From positions 1 through 7,003 of the forward strand of contig JAIPBY010000128.1 of assembly GCA_021738605.1 (NCBI GenBank): DNA of 7,003 bases, read 5' to 3'. The DNA comes from Chitinophagaceae bacterium (GTDB lineage Bacteria; Bacteroidota; Bacteroidia; Chitinophagales; Chitinophagaceae). The position numbers were made by a program, and so were the translations under genes. The notes beneath the pieces are model-generated. The model was not told the DNA's origin and searched no databases. It saw only the letters and a program-made list of their open reading frames with translations. Each line of letters opens with the position of its first letter. Position 1 is the first letter of the stretch. This document shows positions 1 to 6,220 of this stretch, piece after piece.

Positions 1-8
1 AAGAAAGA

Positions 9-461
9 ATGAAATCCCCCGTTATCATCTTCGCGCTTTTTATCATCGCCGCAGCTGCTATCATTGTTGTCAACAAAAAGACCCCTCCCCCAACACGAAG
101 GTCCGTGGTACAAAAAGCCATCACCTTTGAACCTGGAACACCCCTTACAACGGTAGTGTTCATCGATTCTGTGCAAAACATGGGTAAAGTAAAAGATGGT
201 GAAAAAATAAACATCGCCTTCCATTTTACCAATACTGGCAATGAAATGCTGATCATCAAAGATGTTGCGGCTTCCTGTGGTTGCACGGTGCCTGAAAAAC
301 CAGAAGCACCCATTGCTCCCGGTAAATCTGGCATCATCAAGGCCACTTTTGACAGCAAGAGCCGTGAAGGAATGAACCACAAAGTGCTTTCGGTATATGC
401 CAATACACAACAGACCAAGCACGACCTGGTTTTTGATGTGGAAGTCATCCCCGCCAACTGA
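9..461 (+). CDS. DUF1573 domain-containing membrane-anchored protein
   Basis: The 150-residue product starts with a short basic stretch and a hydrophobic segment (about residues 4-21), followed by a Lys/Pro/Arg-rich linker. This fits an uncleaved inner-membrane anchor or a signal peptide; no lipobox is visible. Residues about 55-148 form the DUF1573 domain, an Ig-like beta-sandwich: a 'F.F.NTG' strand (71-77), the family's CGCT signature (C90, G91, C92, T93), then 'P.APGKSG.I.ATFDS' (101-116) and a closing strand at about 125-146. The domain should lie in the periplasm. The biochemical role of the family is not established; it is very common in Bacteroidota. The gene ends 23 bases before yajC on the same strand and is probably co-transcribed with it. 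The start at 9 is the first ATG and is preceded only by a purine-rich AAGAAAGA. An upstream gene or promoter would lie outside the window. Confidence 0.88.
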   Translation: MKSPVIIFALFIIAAAAIIVVNKKTPPPTRRSVVQKAITFEPGTPLTTVVFIDSVQNMGKVKDGEKINIAFHFTNTGNEMLIIKDVAASCGCTVPEKPEAPIAPGKSGIIKATFDSKSREGMNHKVLSVYANTQQTKHDLVFDVEVIPAN

Positions 462-484
462 TCAATCAATAAACAAAAACAAAT

Positions 485-808
485 ATGATGAATTCAATCC
501 TTTTGCAAGCTGCCCCTAATGCAGGCTACATGCAACTTGTGCTTCTTGGAGGCATGGTTGTTGTATTCTATTTTTTTATGATTCGCCCACAAGCCCAAAA
601 AGCAAAAAAAGCCAAAAAATTCCAGGAAGAATTGCAGAAAGGTGACAAGATTGTTACCATCGCAGGAATCCATGGTAATGTCAATAAAGTGAATGATGAC
701 AATACCATTCAGATTGAAGTGAGCCCTGGCTCTTTCATGAAGATTGAAAAATCGGCCATCAGCATGGAATGGAGCGATCAGCTCAATAAAGCTGCAGTTA
801 CCAAATAA
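485..808 (+). CDS. yajC: Preprotein translocase subunit YajC
   Basis: The 107-residue product has the size and layout of YajC, the small inner-membrane protein that associates with SecDF and the SecYEG translocon. One transmembrane helix spans about residues 16-33 and ends in the family hallmark FMIRPQ (31-36). A lysine-rich cytoplasmic segment (40-52) follows, then the conserved 'GDKIVTIAGIHGNV' block (53-66) and a C-terminal 'IEKSAI' strand (87-92). Two adjacent ATG codons, at 485 and 488, are possible starts; the second gives 106 residues beginning MNSILLQ, which looks like many Bacteroidota YajC N-termini. The gene lies 23 bases after the DUF1573 gene and ends 20 bases before the stem of a strong intrinsic terminator, so it is probably the last gene of its operon. 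Confidence 0.96.
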   Translation: MMNSILLQAAPNAGYMQLVLLGGMVVVFYFFMIRPQAQKAKKAKKFQEELQKGDKIVTIAGIHGNVNKVNDDNTIQIEVSPGSFMKIEKSAISMEWSDQLNKAAVTK

Positions 809-828
809 CTCAAAGCATTGATCAAAAG

Positions 829-854
829 GCCCGGACTTGGTTCCGGGCTTTTTT
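829..854 (+). terminator. Rho-independent terminator after yajC
   Basis: A GC-rich inverted repeat pairs GCCCGGA (829-835) with TCCGGGC (842-848) around a 6-base loop (836-841). It is followed directly by a T-run (849-854), and the A-run before it (824-827) can extend the stem against those Ts. It lies 20 bases after the yajC stop, as expected for the end of the DUF1573-yajC transcript. Confidence 0.93.
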
Positions 855-865
855 ATTTACATTTG
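837..865 (+). promoter_or_regulatory. Candidate Bacteroidota-type promoter for coaE
   Basis: TACATTTG at 858-865 matches the -7 consensus TAnnTTTG exactly. A TTG at 837-839 lies 18 bases upstream, within the spacing range of the -33 element in this phylum. The -33 element falls inside the loop of the yajC terminator. The -7 motif ends only 3 bases before the coaE ATG at 869, so transcription would begin at or very near that start codon. Short motifs in AT-rich DNA occur by chance, so confidence is moderate. Confidence 0.45.
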
Positions 866-868
866 ATC

Positions 869-1468
869 ATGCTTAAGGTCGGACTTACAGGCGGCATTGG
901 CGCTGGAAAATCTACAGTTGCCCATATTTTTGAGGTATTGGGCATTCCGGTATACCATGCAGACCAAGAAGCAAAAAGGTTGATGCAAACCAATCCTTCA
1001 TTGATTGAGAAAATCAAGATTGCTTTTTCCGAAAAGGCATACGTGGAAGGAATCCTTGACCGACAATACCTCTCTTCCCTTGTATTCAATAACAAACAAC
1101 AACTTGAACTGCTCAACAGCATCGTTCATCCCTTCACCATCCAGGATGGGTTAGAATGGATGAAAAAACAAAATAGCCCTTATGCCATCAAAGAGGCTGC
1201 CCTGATTTTCGAGTCAGGCAGCCAGGGAGAATTTGATGTCATCATTGGAGTGTTTGCCCCGCCTGCAATGAGAATCCACAGGACCATCCAACGAGATCAG
1301 GTTGATAGGGAAAAAGTCATGAGCCGCATGGAAAAACAGCTGGATGAAAACATCAAAATGAAACTGTGCGATCATGTGTTGATCAACAATGAGCAAACCA
1401 TGTTGACGCCCCAAGTGATTGCCTTGCATGAACAACTGATCAAGCTTTCCGCAGAGAGGGAAAATTAA
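869..1468 (+). CDS. coaE: Dephospho-CoA kinase
   Basis: CoaE phosphorylates the 3'-hydroxyl of dephospho-CoA with ATP, the last step of coenzyme A synthesis, in the cytosol. The 199-residue length is typical. Seen in order: the P-loop GGIGAGKS (8-15), the substrate-binding 'HADQEAKR' (30-37; the family's DADxxAR motif in variant form), 'LDR..L...VF' (63-73), 'IVHP' (85-88), 'EAALIFESG' (109-117), the lid-region arginines R138 and R142, 'RMEKQ' (153-157) and 'DHVLINN' (168-174). The start is the ATG at 869, which puts the P-loop 7 residues from the N-terminus as usual. A longer frame from a TTG at 818 would translate the terminator hairpin and add a non-homologous leader, so it was rejected. 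No Shine-Dalgarno sequence is seen. The gene is convergent with the metalloprotease, 31 bases away. Confidence 0.96.
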   Translation: MLKVGLTGGIGAGKSTVAHIFEVLGIPVYHADQEAKRLMQTNPSLIEKIKIAFSEKAYVEGILDRQYLSSLVFNNKQQLELLNSIVHPFTIQDGLEWMKKQNSPYAIKEAALIFESGSQGEFDVIIGVFAPPAMRIHRTIQRDQVDREKVMSRMEKQLDENIKMKLCDHVLINNEQTMLTPQVIALHEQLIKLSAEREN

Positions 1469-1499
1469 AAAACACAACCATCAAATTACCTGACCAATC

Positions 1500-3944
1500 C
1501 TAAAACTGATCCTCTTCACATCCAATCGGTGCACCAGGAGGGGCAATTGCATGGATGGTTGGCTTTGCCTTTTCCGGAGATTTGAACCGATCAATGGCCA
1601 AGGCGAGGTGGGCCTTGTACAATGGGTCATTGGCTGTTTTTACGCTTGCTTCAAGCCATGATTTGAGCTCGGTCAAAACCTGGCCAACCCTTGCTTTGGC
1701 AGGAAAAGAAAGCTGTTCATCAATACTTGAAGCGAGCAAATAAGTCAATACCAAATGTTCGGTTTGAAACTGGATGGCTTTTTCAACACCTGTTTTCCTT
1801 GATGCCTTGAAACTGCCATCAATCAAGGCATTGGTCATGTCGCCCAATCCAAACTGCCCCTGCAATTCATGTTGTACCAAGCGGTTGATCCGCTCTGGGT
1901 TAAAAAGAAAAGAAAGAGGAAGATCAGCAGCAGCCTCAGCCGGAGCCAGCTGATCAAAAGATAAACCTGTTTTCTTTTTAAACAATTCCCTGGTAAATTC
2001 ATAGCCCGCTGGCCTTGGGGGTATCAATGCTGAAATGGGTTCGGGAATGGCCAGGAAACTGGGATCCAGGCATTTCAAGATGGATGCCATGGCCTTTGTT
2101 TGAATATCCTTTGACAGTGGTGCTGTAGCCGACTGCCCATCACCTTTCAATGCATAATTGTAGTGCATTCCACCGATCAGCTTGGTTGCGGCCTCCACCT
2201 GATAGCGGTGGTGAAAATAAACTGGCACCAGAACATCTTCCAGCATGGCCATCGGCATGCCATTCCTGATGGAATTGATGCCAAACTGTTTCAATGCAAC
2301 CGCGCGCATGTTGATCATCTCCTCAAGTGTTGCAATGGGTTCTTTGCCATTGTCCCATAAATGGGCATCAGGATGCATTCCACCTGGAGCCCTGGCATCC
2401 CTGTCGCTGATGAATTTCAGCCCTTTTGCATAGGCATCGGTGAGTATTTTATCCAAGTCAGCTGTTTCATTTTTACTGTTGCTCAAATCTGCATATCCCC
2501 AGGCAATAGAAACCTTGTCCCACTCTCCTATCTTCAAATCATAGGCATTGGAAAAATCAAATTCTCCTTTTTTATTCAGTCTGATCAAAGGATGAGGATA
2601 ATCCATCACACTTGAACGATCTACAGCACTTGCAGCATAATTGTGCATCAGTCCCAGGGTATGGCCAATTTCATGGGCAGACAATTGCTCCAATCGATCC
2701 AATGACATTTTGAGCATGGGATCGTCTTTCATATCTTTTTTCCCAAAAGGGGAAAGCAGCCCTTGGGCAATCATATAATCTTGGCGAACCCTTAGCGAGC
2801 CTAAGGATACCTGACCCTTGATGATTTCTCCGGTGCGGGGATCTATCACACTTGCGCCATAGCTCCAACCCCTGGTGGAACGGTGAACCCAATTGATCAT
2901 GTTATAGCGGATGTCCATGGGGTCACAGCTGTCTGGGAGTATTTTAACAATAAAGGCATCCTTATAACCAGCCGCCTCAAATGCCTGGTTCCACCAATTG
3001 CCCCCTTTTAACAATGCGGACCTGATGGGCTCGGGCGTTCCATTGTCCAGGTAATAAACAATGGGTTTGACAGGCTCACTGATTTTGGCAGAGGGATCCT
3101 TCTTGCTCAAACGGTGGCGGTTGATCACATATTTTTCAATGGGTGTTGAAACAGATGAGCTGTAGTCGTAATAAGAAGAATTGTTGAAACTCGATCTTGG
3201 ATCAAACTTTCTTGGTGTATAATTTCCATCAGGAAGCTGTACAAAAGAATGGTGCATGCGCAAGGTTATGGCTTCGGGTGAAGGCACTACAGGCTGGATG
3301 AAATTACCACTTACCCCATCAGCACTGACCAGGGTGATGGTTGCTTCCAGCTCTGTATTGAAGGGAAAGTTTTTACAAGAGGGAAAATAAAGGGCAGACC
3401 TGTTGCGGTCAAGGCTATAATTTCCCTGTTGCATTTTCCTGATCCTGTTGGCTGCCTGCATGGCATCCCTTGTAAGAAATTCTGTTGCATCCACCAAGAC
3501 TGCATCATTGGATGCCGCTTCAACAGTAAAGGCCCAAAGGGTTGATTTGGCAAATGCCAGGTCAACGGCCTCTTTTTCCTTGGCGGATTCTGACAAAGCC
3601 CTGTAACCATAATTGGGTTCTGTCATCAAAATCTTTTTTCCAATGCGAGAAAACTTTACGATTCTCCCTCCGCCCATCAATCCCCTGTCCAACCCAATAT
3701 CATTGGATCCCAGGCCGGATGGCAAAGACATCGCGTACAGCATTTCGGTATCCAGCTTGTTGATCTCAAGCCAAATTTTACCGTTCTCGTCATCTTTGTA
3801 AAAAGGAAAATAACCATCTATCCTGGACAATCCCTTTGTCTTTTCAAGAATAGAGGGAAGTGGCTGGGCAATAGAGATCGATGGTACCAAGATTGCAGTA
3901 TAAAAAACCGCCTGAAGCAGGAAAAACAAAAATAACTTTCTCAT
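1500..3944 (-). CDS. Secreted zinc-dependent metalloprotease (DUF5117/DUF4953 type)
   Basis: The 814-residue protein begins with a Sec signal peptide (hydrophobic core about residues 4-20, probable cleavage after SIA at 26). The N-terminal half resembles the DUF5117 region (about 85-280), with 'GLGSNDIGLDRG' (77-88). A conserved linker includes 'DPRTGEI' (368-374). The catalytic part resembles DUF4953: the zinc motif HEIGHTLGLMH (424-434) has the full HExxHxxGxxH pattern, with H424, H428 and H434 as ligands and E425 as the general base. A metzincin-like Met-turn, 'SVMDYP', follows at 445-450. All key residues are present, so the enzyme should be active. Substrates are unknown; location is probably periplasmic or outer surface, and no clear T9SS C-terminal sorting domain is seen. 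The first ATG (3944) is preferred over the TTG just before it. The gene stands alone, convergent with coaE and divergent from rlmH. Domain borders are estimates. Confidence 0.9.
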   Translation of the reverse strand: MRKLFLFFLLQAVFYTAILVPSISIAQPLPSILEKTKGLSRIDGYFPFYKDDENGKIWLEINKLDTEMLYAMSLPSGLGSNDIGLDRGLMGGGRIVKFSRIGKKILMTEPNYGYRALSESAKEKEAVDLAFAKSTLWAFTVEAASNDAVLVDATEFLTRDAMQAANRIRKMQQGNYSLDRNRSALYFPSCKNFPFNTELEATITLVSADGVSGNFIQPVVPSPEAITLRMHHSFVQLPDGNYTPRKFDPRSSFNNSSYYDYSSSVSTPIEKYVINRHRLSKKDPSAKISEPVKPIVYYLDNGTPEPIRSALLKGGNWWNQAFEAAGYKDAFIVKILPDSCDPMDIRYNMINWVHRSTRGWSYGASVIDPRTGEIIKGQVSLGSLRVRQDYMIAQGLLSPFGKKDMKDDPMLKMSLDRLEQLSAHEIGHTLGLMHNYAASAVDRSSVMDYPHPLIRLNKKGEFDFSNAYDLKIGEWDKVSIAWGYADLSNSKNETADLDKILTDAYAKGLKFISDRDARAPGGMHPDAHLWDNGKEPIATLEEMINMRAVALKQFGINSIRNGMPMAMLEDVLVPVYFHHRYQVEAATKLIGGMHYNYALKGDGQSATAPLSKDIQTKAMASILKCLDPSFLAIPEPISALIPPRPAGYEFTRELFKKKTGLSFDQLAPAEAAADLPLSFLFNPERINRLVQHELQGQFGLGDMTNALIDGSFKASRKTGVEKAIQFQTEHLVLTYLLASSIDEQLSFPAKARVGQVLTELKSWLEASVKTANDPLYKAHLALAIDRFKSPEKAKPTIHAIAPPGAPIGCEEDQF

Positions 3945-3950
3945 CAATAG

Positions 3951-3983
3951 TTGTTAAGTCAGTCAAATTACAAAAAATGTTTG
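3951..3983 (+). promoter_or_regulatory. Weak candidate promoter for rlmH
   Basis: AATGTTTG (3976-3983) differs from the TAnnTTTG -7 consensus at one base. A TTG at 3951-3953 lies 22 bases upstream, inside the allowed spacing range. Transcription would start roughly 10 bases before the rlmH ATG. It lies in the 57-base gap between the divergent metalloprotease and rlmH, where a promoter is expected, but the match is imperfect. No convincing promoter was seen in this gap for the opposite strand. Confidence 0.27.
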
Positions 3984-4001
3984 TTTTCTTTGTGCATTAT
4001 C

Positions 4002-4475
4002 ATGAAGATCGAATTCTGGAGCATAGGAAAACAGCACGACCCATCGATCAAAGATGCCATTGAAGACTATAGTGCAAGAATCAAGAAATATGCACCCATC
4101 CAATGGGAAATTCTTCCAGTTCCCAAAAATGCAGGGATGCTCAGCGAAAATGACCTGAAAAGACTGGAAGGTAAAATGATCCTTGAATGGCTGGACAAGG
4201 ATACTGTTTTGATCGCCCTGGATGAATATGGAAAGGAAATGAGTTCAGTGGAGTTGGCTGATTTCATTGTAAAGAAGGGAAATATGGGGTCAAAAAAACT
4301 TGTGTTCCTGATTGGTGGTGCATTCGGCCTGGATGATGCTGTATTAAAAAGGGCAGACCATAAATGGTCGCTTTCAAAACTCACTTTCCCGCACCAAATC
4401 GTCAGGCTTTTGCTGGCAGAACAGATTTATCGGGCGTATACCATCATCAAAAACGAAAAATATCACCACAGGTAA
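4002..4475 (+). CDS. rlmH: 23S rRNA (pseudouridine-1915 N3)-methyltransferase RlmH
   Basis: RlmH is a small SPOUT-class methyltransferase that uses S-adenosylmethionine to methylate N3 of pseudouridine 1915 in helix 69 of 23S rRNA, on assembled ribosomes. The 157-residue product matches the usual length. It opens with 'MKIEFWSIGK' and carries the family signature near the C-terminus: 'FLIGGAFG' (102-109), 'SLSKLTFPHQIVR' (123-135), 'EQIYRA' (140-145) and the terminal 'YHHR' (154-157). The glycine loop and the SLS..T segment form the knotted cofactor site, and the terminal Tyr-His is a known substrate-side element. The ATG at 4002 was chosen because the protein aligns with the family from its first residue; a TTG at 3951 would add 17 non-family residues. 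The rhomboid gene follows after 13 bases, which points to co-transcription. Confidence 0.97.
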   Translation: MKIEFWSIGKQHDPSIKDAIEDYSARIKKYAPIQWEILPVPKNAGMLSENDLKRLEGKMILEWLDKDTVLIALDEYGKEMSSVELADFIVKKGNMGSKKLVFLIGGAFGLDDAVLKRADHKWSLSKLTFPHQIVRLLLAEQIYRAYTIIKNEKYHHR

Positions 4476-4488
4476 CCAACACTAAACC

Positions 4489-5118
4489 ATGAGCATAACA
4501 TTTCTCATCATCATGATAACTGCTGCTGTATCCATCCTGGCCTTCAACCGAGAAAAAATGAAGGAGGACCTGCTTTTTTGGCCTTATTACATCAATCGGG
4601 AAGGACAATATTACCGGTTCATCACCAACGGCGTCTTGCATGCCGATGCCATGCACCTGATCTTCAACATGGTTTCATTCTATTCCTTTGGAATGGCTCT
4701 TGAAAACTACCTTTTCAAGGCATTGTTTGGAGAACTGTCAAGGGCGATGCTCGCCATTCTTTATGTAACCGCTATCATTGCTGCAGTCATCCCAGACTTT
4801 ATAAAATACAAAAACAAATCCTACTACCGTTCATTGGGAGCTTCAGGTGCCGTTTCAGCCATCGTGTTTGCAGCCATCACCATTCAGCCCAACATGCCCA
4901 TCCAATTCTTTTTCATTCCTTTTAAAATCCCAGGATTTGTATTTGGCATTTGCTTTTTGATCCTTTCTGCCAGCCTTGCTAAAAAAGGTGGAGGAAACAT
5001 TGGGCACAGCGCCCATTTCTGGGGAAGCATGTATGGGATTTTTTTTACGTATATTACAGCTAGGGTTTTTGCAGGGATAGACTTGATAAGGATGTTTATT
5101 GACACAACCTTCAATTGA
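4489..5118 (+). CDS. Rhomboid family intramembrane serine protease
   Basis: The 209-residue integral membrane protein should cleave substrates within or next to the membrane using a Ser-His dyad. Seen: a first hydrophobic segment (about 3-19), a loop with WP and 'YYRFITNGVLHAD' (41-53), then 'HLIFN' (56-60) matching the HxxxN pair that helps form the oxyanion hole in GlpG. The catalytic serine is S119 in GASG (117-120), and the catalytic histidine is most likely H176 in 'AHFWG' (175-179), where the last helix carries small residues as in other rhomboids. Further hydrophobic segments at about 84-102, 145-163 and 180-198 make a compact six-helix rhomboid core without added soluble domains. Substrates are unknown. 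The gene starts 13 bases after rlmH and is probably in the same transcript; the lipoprotein gene follows after 36 bases. Confidence 0.92.
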   Translation: MSITFLIIMITAAVSILAFNREKMKEDLLFWPYYINREGQYYRFITNGVLHADAMHLIFNMVSFYSFGMALENYLFKALFGELSRAMLAILYVTAIIAAVIPDFIKYKNKSYYRSLGASGAVSAIVFAAITIQPNMPIQFFFIPFKIPGFVFGICFLILSASLAKKGGGNIGHSAHFWGSMYGIFFTYITARVFAGIDLIRMFIDTTFN

Positions 5119-5154
5119 TTGAGTGGAAAATCAGTTAAGGGTTTTAAAAACACG

Positions 5155-6195
5155 ATGATGAATAAAGCAATTGTTCTCATTACCCTTTTTTTGATCGGAT
5201 GCAACAAAAACGCTGTGCAAGAAAATAATCCTGCACTGATTAAAAGTCAGACTGAGCTCACCAACAACTGGGACGGAACCCTGGTTTTCAATAAAGCAGA
5301 CAATCCTTTTCTCCAAAAAATACCGACGAATTACAGCATACATCCCAACTCAGCAAGGATGATTGATCTGATCAAAAAAAGCTGCGGACCTACATTCAGC
5401 AATGTCTATGTCAATGCAAATGATTACTCAATACCTGTTTATCTTGCAGACAATTCATCACCAAAGAGGTCGATTAAAATCACCCTTTATAATAAGCCTC
5501 CTAACCTTGAGTCCATGATCAATATTCCCTTCCCGCAGGGGGCTTCTGCTGCTGGAGGAACCGACAAACACATGGCCATCATCAATATTGAAAATAAATG
5601 CCTTTATGAATTCTGGCTTTTTGAAGATACCAAGGCAGGCAGTGGTAACGGGATATCCATCAACTCAAATGGAATTTATGCAGACGGACGATCAACCGTC
5701 GCTGCGGGTTGGAGCCAATTGCAAGGTTTGATTTGGCCAAAGGAACTTAAACAGGGACTCATCAATCATGCCCTCAGTTTTTCAGTTTCTGTTACCAATG
5801 CCAATGGATTTGTATTTCCTGCCTCAAATAATGATGGTGCGCTTTCCAATAATCCAGATGCCATTCCTGAAGGAACCCTCATCCGCATCAAGCCCAATGT
5901 CGTCATCAATGATATTCCGGGGATCACAGAAACCGAAAAAATCATCTATAAGGCCCTGCAACAATATGGGATGTATTGCGGAGACACCAACGGGGGCGGG
6001 CTTTCCATCAGGGCTGCCCATACAAAAAGTTTTTTAAAAGATGCCTATTCACCAGCCATGCAGTTTGATGCTACATATGGAAACTTTTCACTGAAGAATT
6101 TTCCTTTTGATTTGCTTGAAGTTGTGTACACTGGTGCCTTGCAAACAAAAACCACTAAACCATACATGAATCAAGGTTGCGCAGAATGGAAATAG
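5155..6195 (+). CDS. Lipoprotein of an uncharacterised secreted family
   Basis: The 346-residue product has a lipoprotein signal peptide with lipobox LIGC (13-16), so C16 should be lipidated and the protein anchored in the envelope. Adjacent ATGs at 5155 and 5158 are both possible starts; a TTG at 5119, directly after the rhomboid stop, would bury the signal peptide and was rejected. The mature part looks like a secreted beta-rich protein: 'DKHMAII' (137-143), 'YEFW' (151-154), 'AGSG' (161-164), 'YADGR' (175-179), 'GLIWP' (191-195), 'INHALSFSV' (203-211), 'FPAS' (221-224), 'PEGTLIRIK' (238-246) and 'ALQQYGMYCGDTNG' (267-280). From memory, the same motif order occurs in secreted hypothetical proteins of Actinobacteria and other soil bacteria; no function is known to me. 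Four more cysteines (C77, C149, C275, C342) could form two disulfides. No recognised catalytic motif was found. It is convergent with tilS. Confidence 0.82.
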   Translation: MMNKAIVLITLFLIGCNKNAVQENNPALIKSQTELTNNWDGTLVFNKADNPFLQKIPTNYSIHPNSARMIDLIKKSCGPTFSNVYVNANDYSIPVYLADNSSPKRSIKITLYNKPPNLESMINIPFPQGASAAGGTDKHMAIINIENKCLYEFWLFEDTKAGSGNGISINSNGIYADGRSTVAAGWSQLQGLIWPKELKQGLINHALSFSVSVTNANGFVFPASNNDGALSNNPDAIPEGTLIRIKPNVVINDIPGITETEKIIYKALQQYGMYCGDTNGGGLSIRAAHTKSFLKDAYSPAMQFDATYGNFSLKNFPFDLLEVVYTGALQTKTTKPYMNQGCAEWK

Positions 6196-6220
6196 GAGAA
6201 AATTGAGTGGATTGCATTGA

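Noticed and set aside
818..868. Upstream extension of coaE from a TTG at 818
   Set aside because: It would translate the terminator hairpin and place the P-loop 17 residues further in; the family begins right before the P-loop, which fits the ATG at 869.
1446..1474. TTTCC...GGAAA inverted repeat at the end of coaE as a terminator
   Set aside because: The stem is short and AT-rich, and is followed by As on the + strand; on the - strand the T-run precedes the hairpin. It does not fit an intrinsic terminator in either direction.
3951..4001. Upstream extension of rlmH from a TTG at 3951
   Set aside because: The added 17 residues do not resemble RlmH, and MKIEFW at 4002 is the normal family N-terminus.
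5119..5154. Start of the lipoprotein at a TTG directly after the rhomboid stop
   Set aside because: The 12 extra polar residues would precede a complete lipoprotein signal peptide; the ATG pair at 5155/5158 gives a normal signal sequence.
4884..5207. Antisense open frame of 107 codons across the rhomboid/lipoprotein junction
   Set aside because: It runs opposite to a well-supported rhomboid gene, spans its C-terminal catalytic region, and shows no recognisable protein features; it is a shadow frame.
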